From Okeania sp. KiyG1 (GTDB lineage Bacteria > Cyanobacteriota > Cyanobacteriia > Cyanobacteriales > Microcoleaceae), in the NCBI RefSeq assembly GCF_014132355.1, contig NZ_BLZO01000133.1:1-61458 (forward strand): DNA of 61,458 bases. Reading direction: 5' to 3'. Shown here in pieces: positions 19,520 to 30,400 of the stretch. Below the pieces are notes generated by a model. The model had not been told where the DNA came from, ran no database searches, and saw nothing but the letters and a program-made list of their open reading frames with translations. The translations under genes were made by a program, and so were the position numbers. How positions within the stretch are numbered: position 1 is the first letter of the stretch; each line of letters begins with the position of its first letter.

Positions 19520-19990
19520 CTATTCATAATATAACCCTTCTATCGGCACACCATCCTCATGTTTGTTTTCCTTTGATTTTCCTGGTAATGACTTACCATC
19601 AATACCAATACGATTAACTGGAATTTTTTCCTTTTCTGCACCTACTCTCATCATAACCAGAGGTTCGTCTCCACAACTTTGAAACTTGTAAAAACCACCT
19701 CTAGGAATTAATATACCTTGGTTTTTGCTGAAAACTCCAACTTCACCATCTTTGCCAAAGAACCTAGCTTTTCCAGCTAAAATTACAAAAGTATGGTCCT
19801 CTCCAGGATGAGAGTGTAGAACATTTTCTCCCCCTTGAGCGTAACATTTAATTCTCACGCTCATTAAATCAGTTTTGGCGAGGGTATAGTCACTTCTTCC
19901 CTTGCTCAAAAGTTGAGTTTTGAGTTGAAAAACTTGAAGTTCTGGACTTTCGTTAGAAATTTTTTCTGTTAATTCTTGATTAGCAACCAT
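19520..19990 (-). CDS. Cupin domain protein
   Basis: A 156-residue single-domain cupin. The metal-binding motif 1 is LHSHPGEDHTFVILAGKARF, giving His59, His61, Glu64 and His66 as likely ligands. The second motif, GVFSKNQGILIPRGGFYKF (about 87-105), is also present but lacks its usual histidine, so metal binding may be weaker. Small proteins of this type act as dioxygenases, isomerases or sugar/ligand sensors, and the substrate is not predictable. The start is ATG at 19990. It is an isolated gene, with no partner nearby. Confidence 0.8.
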   Translation of the reverse strand: MVANQELTEKISNESPELQVFQLKTQLLSKGRSDYTLAKTDLMSVRIKCYAQGGENVLHSHPGEDHTFVILAGKARFFGKDGEVGVFSKNQGILIPRGGFYKFQSCGDEPLVMMRVGAEKEKIPVNRIGIDGKSLPGKSKENKHEDGVPIEGLYYE

Positions 19991-20292
19991 AGCAGGTATT
20001 TTTTTTTACAGAAAACACTAAACATAAACAATAGTATATTAACCGAATTCTCTAATAATATTCATTATAAAAATATTAATTTTTACTACGTCCAATTCAT
20101 CAATTCTAGTCCAAGTAATACCAAATCCGGCTATCAAAAGCACGTTTTTCAAATCTCTCTCTAACCTTTCTGCCTTCTGCTCTCTCCCTTCTTCCTTACT
20201 TTCATAAATAAAGGTTATTTATAGACCAGATTTAGTTATAATTAGCACTCAAAAAAACAACTCTATTCTCATCCAACTTGATTGTATTAAAG

Positions 20293-20357
20293 TAAGCATT
20301 CAGCCGTCAGCCATCAGCTAATAGCTGTTTGCGCAGCATTCCGCAGGAAATGCTTAC
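20293..20357. mobile_element. Family G MITE, short form (65 bp)
   Basis: GTAAGCATTC and AATGCTTAC ends enclose just the two CAGC-rich arms, giving a near-complete palindrome. Flanks GTATTAAA and GTATTAAC form an 8-bp duplication with one mismatch. Confidence 0.8.
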
Positions 20358-20442
20358 GTATTAACTATTCAAATTTAAGTCCAAAACTGATTTTCTGAAG
20401 AAGGGGCAAACGCCGCACATAATTTTTTCCACATTGGGCATT

Positions 20443-22097
20443 TCATCTGTAAAAATAAGCCTGTCTTAATCGCCTAACAATTTCTCCATGAACTTCACTA
20501 CGGATACGGTTACCACGCTGACATTGTTCCAATTTCACATTATCGATAAAAAACTTTACAGCCAAATCTATAGTCCCTTCTCCACTGCGTCCTATTGTCA
20601 CATTATTCATCCAAATTTTGGGATGTTGCCAAGTAGCATAAATTTGAAATCTATCCTCCATCCATTTCCATAACTCTTCACCATAGTCATCCAACTTAGT
20701 TTCTAAGAAACTATTATTAGCATTAACAATTTGCTGTAAGAATTTATCCATTCTCATCTTTAAAAAAGCAATTTTTCTTTCCAACTCAACCTTTAAAACT
20801 TCATTATCTTCCTCAATTAAATCTGGATCTTTCTGCCAAATTTTATACCAAATTCTTAGCAAGCTAATCAGAGTATTTTCATCCATATTTTCTGATTCTT
20901 TCAAAGAAAATAACCTTTTTCCTCTTGTTTTTTCTGAAATTATTTCAAAGCCTATTGTTCTAAGTATTTCCATATAGTAACCCTGAATTTCTCTGACTTC
21001 TCCTCCATCAAGTCCTTCCTTTTCTAGAAACTGAATTTTGCTAATCAAATCTTTCATTGCTTGTTTGATTTCTGCGAGCTGAATTTTTAATTTTTGCTCT
21101 GCTATGAGACGCTGATGACCAAATTCTTTCTTTGATAAAAGATTATCCTGTACATCTAACAATCGATCTTTCACCCTGTAAAAATTTTCTATAGCCACCA
21201 ACTTTTTATCTATATCTCCTAAAGTATCTGGATGACTCAACACAACTTCTTCAATAATTTTAATGGCTTGATTTGGGTCGCAGTCACCTCTGATTGGTAC
21301 AATAATTGTATAGTAATAATTCGGATTCGGACGACTAAAATTAATCAGCTTTTCACTTTCTAAAGTAGCGTTAGGAAGAAATAAATCGCAATGACTTTCA
21401 ATCAAATATAAGGTGGTCAACCTAATTCCCACAGATTTAATTACAGCCGTCGAGCCATCCTTTAAAGCAACAACATCACCAAATTGAAATGGCGTATCTA
21501 TCAATAATACCAAACCACTAAAAAGTTAGATAAAATATCTTTCAATGCAAAACCGAGTACAAATGTCACACCGCCAAATCCTACCCATAACCCAGTTAAA
21601 TCTATTCCTAATGTTTGTAGAAATAAAAAGCCTCCTATCAAGAATATAATGATTGGTAGAGTATTCTTAACGATAGGAACTAATACATCATCCCACTCTG
21701 CCTCTGTTTTTTCTGCGTACTGACTGAGGTAGTAAGAAACTACCTGAGTAAATAATTCACTTACTAAAAAAGTGCTGACAGCAATAATTGCTGCAGTCAA
21801 TAATCGTTCAATAAGAGCTAAATATTGTAAAGATTCTAAATTATAAATTGCTATTTTGATAAAAATCAGGATAAAAATTATTGGCAGAGGAGTTTGTAAA
21901 ATGTTTAGAGTTAAAATTCCTATTTCATTATTTAACTTCCGAAATAAAAACCTAGCCCCATAGAAGACAACTATATATAAAATAAACCCTAAAATAGTCC
22001 AAATTAGTAAATCTCCTAGAACATTACTTAACTCCTCTTTAATCAAGAGTAGAAAATTGATGCTTGGAGAGTCTAATACTTGTAAAACTTTCAACAT
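20443..22097 (-). pseudogene. Mechanosensitive ion channel (MscS family), one-base frameshift
   Basis: Two overlapping frames (22097 to 21501 and 21513 to 20443) together encode one MscS-type channel of about 550 residues. Fragment one has four membrane helices and ends ...GFALKDILSNFLVVWYY. Fragment two starts at VLLIDTPFQFGDVVALKDG. The conserved family reading is NFLSGLVLLIDTPF, which is restored by adding one A to TTTTTAGTGG (about 21527). The C-terminal part holds the beta domain, a coiled-coil insert (about residues 260-330 of the joined protein) and the terminal alpha/beta domain. The protein would release solutes at high membrane tension. The lesion may be a real mutation, a sequencing error or, less likely, a recoding site, since a -1 slip exactly there restores the protein. 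Confidence 0.8.
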
Positions 22098-22144
22098 AGT
22101 CTAAATTAATTCCTATTCATTTTTTCAGTTGAAACGAAACTTTG

Positions 22145-22180
22145 AAGAAGGCAGAAGGCAGAAGGCAGAAGGCAGAAGGG
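22145..22180. repeat. Heptamer tandem repeat AGAAGGC
   Basis: Five near-perfect 7-bp units just upstream of the mscS start. Confidence 0.8.
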
Positions 22181-22343
22181 AAAATTGCTTATGGGGTCCA
22201 CACCCAAAACAAATTTAAGCACCCCCATTGACGCTGGGGTATTAAACCCGCAAAAGAAAAGATAATTTAAATTGATAAGTTTAACAGCCAATGACCAGAA
22301 CATCAGGTCTGATATAGAATCCGGGTAATTAGTGATCGTATTG

Positions 22344-22484
22344 GTGACATCTCCCACACGCTCGCTGACGCTATAGTGTGGGCTTCTCGTTTCGCAGCCC
22401 CGGTATCCCGTCGGGCTCCACAAGCTTTAAAGACGGAATGCCCTACCGCCCTATTTTTGATATTTATCGCTGCATTTAAGTCGC
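22344..22484 (-). pseudogene. IS200/IS605 right-end remnant with TnpB C-terminus
   Basis: On the minus strand it reads DLNAAINIKNRAVGHSVFKA and then RDTGAAKREAHTIASA. This is the C-terminal tail of TnpB with its RuvC-III D.NAAINI motif, followed by the element's right-end hairpin (CCCACAC/GTGTGGG). The rest of the transposase is gone. Confidence 0.75.
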
Positions 22485-22759
22485 ACTAAGAATTCAGGAG
22501 TCAGGAGTCAGGAGGCACGGAGTCAGGAGGCACGGAGTCAAGAAAGGATTTGAACTATTAAATTTTTAAATTCGTATTCAAACAGAACATCTGTATTCTG
22601 AGGAAGTAATTTTACAATTACTGTATAAGCGGATTATATATCAAGCCTCCCCTTTCAAGGGGATAAAAAAGAAAATTAAGTATTTTTTTGTATCCTACTT
22701 TAGTAGGAGGTACTGATAACTGATAGATAACTGATAGATAACTGATAACCAATAACTGA

Positions 22760-23090
22760 AATTACCGAAAAATTCAAGTATAAAGCCTCTCCATTCATGG
22801 AGAAAAAAGCGGTCGAGGGATGGCGAGGTCCCCTCGCCATATCCAATCGACCAAGACAGCGGTCGTTTGCGGAGCAGTCCGTTAGGATGGGATGGCGTTA
22901 GCGAAGCGGCTCTGATCAGAGCGGGTCCCCTCGCCATATCCATGAGACCAAGACAGCGGTCGTAGCGCAGCTTCCCGTAGGGTGGGATGGCTCCAAAACC
23001 TGCGCCATATCCATGAGACCAAGATAAGAAAAAAATCCTTTGATCCAACCCTCTTAAATTATAACCCACATTCCGCACCACAAAATGTAG
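22760..23090. repeat. GC-rich palindromic repeat cluster
   Basis: Segments built from CCATATCCATGAGACCAAGA, GCGGTCG and GGGATGGCG repeat three times. Related pieces occur near 24690-24830 and 40380-40430. Base composition is far above the surroundings. The open frame on the minus strand here is repeat-derived. Confidence 0.7.
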
Positions 23091-23336
23091 CAACAGAAGA
23101 AGGAGTCAGGAGACAGCTATACTGGAGACAGAATTTTAGAAGAAAATCATAACTGCCGTGATTGAGTAATCAATTAAGTAAGTATTTATGCGTAAATTTT
23201 TTACTCGGAAGATCGATCGACGAAAAAAGTAATTGAGATGATTTGCATAGTATAAATACTTACCAAACTACTGATTTATATACTACTTTTAATGAGACGC
23301 TCTTGAAGTGCGGAATGTGGGTTATAAGAAAAGGTA

Positions 23337-23392
23337 ATTCTAAATTCTAAATTCTAAATTCTAAATTCTAAATTCTAAATTCTAAATTCTTG
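23337..23392. repeat. Heptamer tandem repeat ATTCTAA
   Basis: Seven or more perfect 7-bp units ending 7 bp before the fmt stop codon. A shorter tract of the same unit ends beside the mobA stop near 32785-32815. Confidence 0.85.
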
Positions 23393-23399
23393 ACCCATC

Positions 23400-24398
23400 C
23401 TAACTGCCAATCATCTCCCCCGTGGCCAAACGAGTACCATTAGCAAAATCCCAACCAGAAACCGCCTTCTTTCCTGACAACTGAACCTGCCACAATAACA
23501 ACCAACCAGCGCCAGTTTGTACCACTGGTCCCAAACCCTTAATAACTTTCACTACTTCCCCCACACTCCCAGAAACCTCAGACTCAGAAGACCAAACCTT
23601 CTCTAACTTCTGCAACTCAGGTGGCAACCCCGACCAATATTCAGCACCTACTGGCACAGTTGCCATTACCTTCAAAGACTGACCCCGAAAACTGGTGACA
23701 CAGTTAGGAAAAAACCCCCTTATTTGGTTGTGAATTTCCAAAGCACTCCTGGACCAGTCAATTTGATAATCAGAATTTTGAATCAGCGGAGCATAAGTTG
23801 CCAAAGAATCATCTTGAGCAATAGGTTCAATATCCCCTTTCTCCAACTTCAACAAAGTTTCCCATAATAAATTAGCCCCATCCTTTGCCAAAACTTCCAC
23901 CACAGATGCAGCATTATCCAATAAACCAATAGGAGTAATACTCTTCAACAGCATTGGACCAGTATCCATCCCCACATCCATCAACATCGTGGTATTACCT
24001 GTTTCCTTTTCACCATGATAAATAGACCACTGAATAGGAGCAGCACCGCGATACTTAGGCAAAATCGAACCATGAACATTGACACAACCCAACTTAGGCA
24101 TATCTAAAATTTCCGCAGACAAAATCTGTCCATAAGCAACTACCACAAATACATCTACTTGTGCTTGTCGTAATAAATTGAGAGTTTCAGTATGTTTTTT
24201 AACTCGACGGGGTTGCCAAACAGGGATACTGTGAGAAACTGCTAATGACTTAACTGGAGATGGGATAAGTTTATTGCCACGTCCCCGTCGCTTATCAGGT
24301 TGAGTGACAACTGCCACAACTTCAATTTCTGGCCGAGTTAATAATTTTTCCAGAGTAGGAACAGCAAATTGGGGTGTGCCAAAGAATATTATTTTCAT
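23400..24398 (-). CDS. fmt: Methionyl-tRNA formyltransferase
   Basis: A 332-residue Fmt. It transfers a formyl group from 10-formyltetrahydrofolate to initiator Met-tRNA. The N-terminal Rossmann part starts MKIIFFGTPQFAVPTLEKLL. The folate-site motif NVHGSILPKYRGAAPIQW (about 105-122) carries the catalytic Asn and His, and MDVGMDTGPML supplies the catalytic Asp. The C-terminal OB-like tRNA-binding domain runs to the end. The frame extends six codons further upstream to 24416, but the ATG at 24398 starts the conserved sequence and is chosen here. The insert between residues about 265 and 290 is somewhat long. An AAAGTCA heptamer tract lies directly upstream. Confidence 0.95.
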   Translation of the reverse strand: MKIIFFGTPQFAVPTLEKLLTRPEIEVVAVVTQPDKRRGRGNKLIPSPVKSLAVSHSIPVWQPRRVKKHTETLNLLRQAQVDVFVVVAYGQILSAEILDMPKLGCVNVHGSILPKYRGAAPIQWSIYHGEKETGNTTMLMDVGMDTGPMLLKSITPIGLLDNAASVVEVLAKDGANLLWETLLKLEKGDIEPIAQDDSLATYAPLIQNSDYQIDWSRSALEIHNQIRGFFPNCVTSFRGQSLKVMATVPVGAEYWSGLPPELQKLEKVWSSESEVSGSVGEVVKVIKGLGPVVQTGAGWLLLWQVQLSGKKAVSGWDFANGTRLATGEMIGS

Positions 24399-24416
24399 AG
24401 AATTATAATAAGTCAA

Positions 24417-24895
24417 AAGTCAAAAGTCAAAAGTCAAAAGTAAGATTTTATATACTTACAAAACGAAGTTATAAGTTATAAGTTATAAGTTATTAAGTAA
24501 GATTTTATAGAGCTACAAAACGAATGGTATAAAAACATTCTCTATCTTCAACATTACCAAATCTTGATAAATTTTTTCCCTCCTGACTCCTGAGTCCTGT
24601 TCATTATATGGATAATGGATAATGGATAATTGATAATTACCTCTGGTTAAAACCGTTACGGAATTGAATATAAGGAATATTTTCTTTTCTCTTGGTCGAT
24701 TGGATATGGTTAGGAAACCCATCCATCCCACCCTACGGGAAGCTGCGCTTTTTCCTTCGGAATGCTCCGCAAACATGTCGCGTAGCGTTAACGTAGTTAT
24801 GCGCCAGCAAAACGACCGCTTTTTCCCCTTAAAAGGGGAGGCTTTAGACCTGAATTATTTAATTATTAATTATTAATTATTAATTATTAATTATT
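24417..24895. other. Repeat-filled gap between divergent fmt and recF
   Basis: From left to right: AAAGTCA heptamers (24416-24440), TAAGTTA heptamers (24473-24493), GATAATG heptamers (24609-24630), a GC-rich palindromic repeat like that at 22760, a GGGGAGGCTTTA palindrome arm, then TTAATTA heptamers (24853-24896). The recF start follows directly. Confidence 0.7.
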
Positions 24896-24903
24896 CGGTG
24901 AAT

Positions 24904-26076
24904 ATGTACCTCAGACATTTACATTTACGACAGTTTCGGAACTATCTAGACCAGAAAGTTAATTTTGATGCTGCCAAAACAATTTTAGTGGGAGATAATG
25001 CCCAAGGTAAATCTAATCTACTGGAGTCAGTAGAGTTACTTTCTACTCTCAAATCTCATCGTGTTAGTCGCGATCGCGATTTAATCCTAGATGGCAAACC
25101 AGCGGGACAAATACAAGCTAACTTAGAAAGACAAGTTGGAAATATTGAACTGACTTTAACTGTACGGAGTCAAGGTAGACGTACTGTAGCAATTAATGGT
25201 GAAACTTTACGTCGCCATTTAGACTTTTTAAGCATTCTGAATGTGGTTCAGTTTTCCAGTCTAGATTTAGATTTAGTCCGGGGTGGACCTGAAGTACGCC
25301 GTCACTGGTTAGACCGACTCTTGGTACAACTCGAACCTGTCTATGCTCACATTCTGCAACAGTACAATCAAGTTTTACGCCAACGGAATGCTTTATTAAA
25401 GCAGATGCGCCAACAGAAAATGGCAGCAGAAACTACTGGTTCCATAAATTCTATTTCTACTCAAGAATTAGCTTTGTGGGATGCTCAGTTGGCAACTACT
25501 GGAGCGAGGGTAATTCGCCGAAGACAGCGTGTTTTACAGAGGTTAGCTCCGTTAGCGAGTGAGTGGCATCGGGCGATCGCTGGAAATATGGAAATTTTGC
25601 AGATGGAATATTTGGCGAATGTGATGGTTGATAGCAAGGAATTGATTATTCAAGATAGTTTGGAGGGTGTGCGTCAGGCTTTTTTAGAAAAAATCAAGGC
25701 ACGGGCGATCGCCGAACAATATCAAGGTACTACAGTAGTAGGTCCTCATCGAGATGATGTAGCTTTTATCATTAATGAGACTCCAGCACGACAATATGCT
25801 TCTCAAGGACAGCAACGTACTTTGGTGTTAGCGTTAAAGTTGGCGGAGTTGCAACTTATTGAGCAGGTAGTAAAGGAACCACCGTTGCTTTTATTGGATG
25901 ATGTGTTGGCAGAATTAGATTTGCATAGACAAAATCAGTTGTTAGAAGCAATTACTGACCGTTTTCAAACTTTGATTACAACTACTCATTTGGGGTGTTT
26001 TGATGGTCAGTGGTTACAAGATACTCAAATTCTTTCGGTGCGATCGGGACAAATTAGTTATTTCTTGGATTTTTGA
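24904..26076 (+). CDS. recF: DNA replication/repair protein RecF
   Basis: A 390-residue SMC-like ATPase that loads RecA at gapped DNA with RecO and RecR. Walker A is [14 protein letters not shown] (about 29-42). The ABC-type signature [18 protein letters not shown] is near 298, and Walker B is [14 protein letters not shown]. All are intact, and the length is normal for the family. A GTG at 24898 is in frame, but the ATG at 24904 begins the conserved [14 protein letters not shown]. Neither has a clear ribosome binding site, and a TTAATTA heptamer tract ends just before both. It is not next to dnaA, dnaN or gyrB, as is usual in cyanobacteria. Confidence 0.95.
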   Translation: MYLRHLHLRQFRNYLDQKVNFDAAKTILVGDNAQGKSNLLESVELLSTLKSHRVSRDRDLILDGKPAGQIQANLERQVGNIELTLTVRSQGRRTVAINGETLRRHLDFLSILNVVQFSSLDLDLVRGGPEVRRHWLDRLLVQLEPVYAHILQQYNQVLRQRNALLKQMRQQKMAAETTGSINSISTQELALWDAQLATTGARVIRRRQRVLQRLAPLASEWHRAIAGNMEILQMEYLANVMVDSKELIIQDSLEGVRQAFLEKIKARAIAEQYQGTTVVGPHRDDVAFIINETPARQYASQGQQRTLVLALKLAELQLIEQVVKEPPLLLLDDVLAELDLHRQNQLLEAITDRFQTLITTTHLGCFDGQWLQDTQILSVRSGQISYFLDF

Positions 26077-26537
26077 TTATGTCAAACGAGGGAACAGGGA
26101 AGAGTTCATTAATTGATAATTGATAATGGATAATTGATAATTACCTCGGGTTTTAACCGCTACGGAATTGAATATAAGGAAATATTATTTCTTTATTTCC
26201 CCGATCAAGGGGAGGCTTCAAGGCGCGAATTATTTAATTATTAATTATTAATTATTAATTATTCGGTAATACCAAATTGATAAATGTTTGCTACAAATAG
26301 TTAGGGTATTTATTATAATTTCCGTTTGTCATGCTCCGCAAACATAATTTAGAATTTAGGATGCAGAATGGATATATTTAATACCATTTTTGATGTTGTG
26401 AATTACATTTTTAGTGAAAAATACTTTATCTGAAAGTCTTTTATGATGCTGATTATTCGTAACATTCTTTTTTTTAAATGGTATAAGAAGGCTTAATATC
26501 ATGTCCGGATAATCAGTTGTTCAACAATTAATAATTA

Positions 26538-26685
26538 TATCATGTCCGGATAATTAGTTATAAAAAACTTTCTCCTTCAACTCCAGTTCTTCTTCTTTCT
26601 TCCCCTCCACCGGAGGGGCGAGGGGTGGGTTGACTCCTGAGGACTCCGTAGTTATTTATTTATCACTGTTCAACCGGACATGATA
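26538..26685. mobile_element. Family C MITE
   Basis: The left end is TATCATGTCCGGATAATTAG and the right end CCGGACATGATA is its complement. TTA flanks both sides as a 3-bp duplication. The middle is pyrimidine-rich with GGAGGGGCGAGGGGTGGG. Confidence 0.85.
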
Positions 26686-26750
26686 TTACCTCTCCTTGAA
26701 AACGGATAGGATTGACTAATAATGAAAATTTTTTCTTGTTTCTCCTTTGA

Positions 26751-27026
26751 TATAGAATCCGGTTGAATAGTTATTGTATAGTTGGGAGTGGGGGACCCAC
26801 CCTAACCCCTCCCAGGAGGGGAATTGGGGGAGTGGAGGAGTAGGGGAGATTAAATATTGAAGTAATCAGGACTTACGCACTGACACTAAATCCAGTGAGG
26901 GCGAATGCCATTTGCGTTCCGCAAAGCTCCGAATGGCGCCCCTACTTATGGGGTTTTCAAGGTTAATTTGCGTAAGTCCTGTTAATTATAGAATTATCAA
27001 CATATACTATATAACCGGATTCTATA
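26751..27026. mobile_element. Family D MITE with a nested family B MITE
   Basis: Ends are TATAGAATCCGGTT and AACCGGATTCTATA. TGA flanks both sides as a 3-bp duplication. Its interior shares GGGAGTGGGGG and ATATTGAAGTA with the related copy at 50932. Here the ATATTGAAGTA segment is interrupted by the family B element at 26867. Confidence 0.85.
26867..26981. mobile_element. Family B MITE (115 bp)
   Basis: CAGGACTTACGCA and TGCGTAAGTCCTG-type ends match those of the IS at 40866-42153. Flanks GTAAT and TTAAT agree in four of five bases. The interior contains GCGAATGCCATTTGCGTTC and GCGCCCCTAC. Confidence 0.8.
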
Positions 27027-27046
27027 TGAGAGAGAGGTATTTTACC

Positions 27047-27350
27047 TTAATTATTCGGTAAATAAAGGTTTTTGCCTTTTGAGAATCGAAAAGAGTGCAC
27101 TTGTTTCAATTCACTTACCCTCAAAAAGTGAGAATTTTGGGGTGAGGGGGGCAGAAAAATCTCCCGAACAATTATTCCTACTACTTTCTCTGTCTCCCCA
27201 CCCTCCCCGCGTCTCCCACACAAGGACACGGAGAAGGGGAGACACGGAGACACGAAGAGAGGGAGATAAGGTGTCACCGCGTCACCGTGTCACCGTGTCA
27301 AATCTTACACCCTCCCCACACTTTGCTTTTTTCAGCAAACCATAGTTAGT
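27047..27350. mobile_element. Decayed family E copy
   Basis: The right end TCAGCAAACCATA is clear at about 27340. The left part shares CTCAAAAAGTGAG and GGTGAG with the copy at about 14600. The pyrimidine-rich middle and GTGTCACC repeats are not coding. Confidence 0.5.
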
Positions 27351-27432
27351 CCCTACTGTGGTCTGCCCAAATGAAAACCGCTTTTTATTCACCTAAAATA
27401 TATAAATAAGTTTAGTATATAGGAAATAAAAA

Positions 27433-30400
27433 ATGGATAATAATCAAAAGTCTGTACATACTTGGTGGAAAAGTCGTATTGCCGTTTGCTATTTGGTAAT
27501 TACAAGTATCTTATTAATAAGTATCAACCTAGTAGCAGAAATAGTCTTAATTCAACAAAACTTGAAATGGCAGTTAGAGAAACTAGAAAAAAAAGCTGAA
27601 AATGAAGTCCAATTTTTAAGTACTCTCAGTGGAGAAGCAATTGTCAAGTCAAATTTCAGCACCTTACAAAAATTTATGGGGCGTACAATTCATGATAGCA
27701 ATTTTATTTACAGTGTTGTCATAGATCGACAAGGAATTCCCCTAGAAGCTCAAATCGATCTAGAAGACCCGACGATCGCCAAGCAGCTTAAAATACATAA
27801 CTTGAAAGAAAATAATATTCTCAATATTATTAATCACTTTAAAGAAAAAGATAATATATACGAAGTAAGTTCTCCAATTATTAATAATGGTGAACATCTT
27901 GGAGAAACAAGATTAGGTTTTTCAGTCAAACAAATGAGAGCAGAATTATCTCAAAATGTTATCAAAAATTTAGCTATTTCTATGACTATGAGTTCAGTGC
28001 TAGTGACTGTAATAATAATTTTGTTTCAGCGACAGGTAGGCGTTCCATTACAAAAATTAACTGAGTTTGCTACAACACTGACCAAAAGAAAATTAAACGA
28101 AAATAATCATACCCAAGGTAACGATCAAATAGGCATTATCCAGGGTAGTATGCATCAAATGGCCACTCAAATTCAAGAAAATTTGTTAGATTTACAACAG
28201 CAGATCGTAGAAAGGGAAAAGACAGAAACTGCACTGCTAGAAAGAGAAGAAAAATATCGCTATGTAGTTGATAATATCGCAGAAGTAATTTTTCAAACAG
28301 ATGCTACAGGTAAATGGATATTTCTCAATAAAGCTTGGGAAAATATGACAGGTTTTACAGTAGAAGAAAGTCTAGGAAAGAACTTTTCAGATTTTATACA
28401 TCCATCCGATCGCCTCCAAACTATAAACAAGTTTCAAAGTTATATAAATGGTCAAGATAGTAAAAATGAAAATCAAAATGAAAATATAGAATCCCGCTAC
28501 CTAACTCAAGAAGGCGGGTTTTGTTGGACTGAAGCATTTGTCCAAACTCATTTCGATGCAGATGGTAATTTAACCGGAACATCGGGAACTCTTAATAATA
28601 TTACCCAACGCAAACAAGTTGAGGAAGCTTTAAAACTTAGTCAGTTTTCCTTAGACAAAGCTGCGAATGCAATTTATTTAATGGGTGATGATGCCAAATT
28701 TTTCTATGTAAATGAAGCTGCCAGTCGTACTTTAGGTTATTCCAAAGCAGAACTTCTACAGATGAGGGTTTTGGATATTGATACCATCATCTCATCTGAG
28801 GAAAAGTGGAAGCAACATTGGCAAGACTTGAAAAAATTTCGTTCTTTCAGACTAGAAAGTTTTCACAGAACTAAAGAAGGTAAAATTATTCCAGTAGATG
28901 TGACTGTGAATTATTTAGAATTTAATGGTAAAGAGTATAATTGTACTTTTGTTCGGGATATTAGCGAACGTAAACAAATAGAAAAAGAAATCCGAGAAGG
29001 AGAAGTAGCTATTCGTTCTCTGTACAAAGTCGCTTCAGCACCAAAGCTTAACTTTGAACAACGAACAAAAGGACTTCTAGCTATGGGAAGACGACGTTTT
29101 GAACTTGAAATTGGTATTCTAGGATATATTAACGGCGATCGCTACAAAGTCATTGCCTTACAAAAGCCAAAGCACATTGATTTTTCAGTTCAGGTAGGAG
29201 ATGAGTTTGATTTAGACAAAACTTTTTGTGGAATAGTCTTTCGTGCGGAAAAACTTATATGCTTTGAAGCAGCTCAGGAATCAAAATGGCATTCTCACCC
29301 TGCCTACACTGACTTTGGTTTAGAGGCATATATGGGTACTCCTGTAGAAGTGGGAAGAGTGCCTTATGGTGTACTTGCCTTTAGTAGTTTCAATCAACGG
29401 ACGACACCTTTCAAAGAAAGCGATCGCCAACTTTTAAAACTAATGGCTCAATGGGTAGGTAATGAATTAGAACGTCAGCAAGCTCAAATAGCTCTAGAAA
29501 AACAAGTCCAACGAGGAGTGTTGCTGAGGCAAATTAGCCAAGAAATTCGCCAGAGTTTAGATATTCATACAATCTTTCAGACTACAGTTAACCAAGTGGG
29601 TCGTGCTTTTAAAGTAAATCGCTGCATGATTCATACCTACATTAATATAGCTCTACCAGAAATTCCCTATATGGCAGAATATTTGGAGACTGGGTATCCA
29701 TCTTTACTAAATTTGAAAGTTCCAGTTATCGGGAACCCTCATGTGCAACAAATTTTATCCCAAGACCGAGCTGTCTCTACTCCTAATGTATATACTGATC
29801 CGTTGCTCAAATCAATGTTAGATTTATGTCAGCAGATAAATCTCAAATCAATGTTGGCAGTACGAACTTCTTATCAAGGAAAAGCTAATGGTATTATAGG
29901 ATTACATCAATGTGACTCTTATCGTGAATGGACAACAGAAGAAATAGAATTATTGGAAGCAATAGCCGAACAAGTAGGTATAGCGATCGCTCAAGCTAAT
30001 CTTTTAGAGGAAGAAGTTTTGCGAAAAGAGGAGTTGACTCTAAAAAATTGTGCTTTGGAAAAAGCGACAAAAGCAGCAGAAGCAGCAGCTCAAGCAAAAA
30101 GTCAATTTCTAGCCACAATGAGTCACGAAATTCGGACACCGATGAATGCTGTAATTGGTATGACAGGTTTACTCCTAGATACAGAGCTGCAACCTCAGCA
30201 AAGAGATTTTGCTGAAACTATTCGCATGAGTGGAGATAGTTTACTGACTCTAATTAATGATATCCTTGATTTCTCAAAAATTGATGCTGATAAATTAGAA
30301 CTAGAAGAACAAGCATTTGATTTACAACAATGTATTGAGGAATCTTTGAATTTGTTAGCTTTGAGAGGGCAAGAGAAAAATCTGGAGTTGGCTTACATGG

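Noticed and set aside
22106-22423. 105-codon minus-strand frame before mscS
   Set aside because: It starts in the IS605 right-end remnant and continues through AGAAGGC repeats. The RGCETRSPHY part is another frame of the TnpB tail.
22695-23093. 132-codon minus-strand frame
   Set aside because: Its sequence comes from the GC-rich palindromic repeat cluster, and internal repeats such as SHGYG and MDMARG mirror the DNA repeats.
27079-27345. 88-codon plus frame and its minus-strand shadow
   Set aside because: It covers a decayed family E element with GTGTCACC repeats, and composition is not protein-like.
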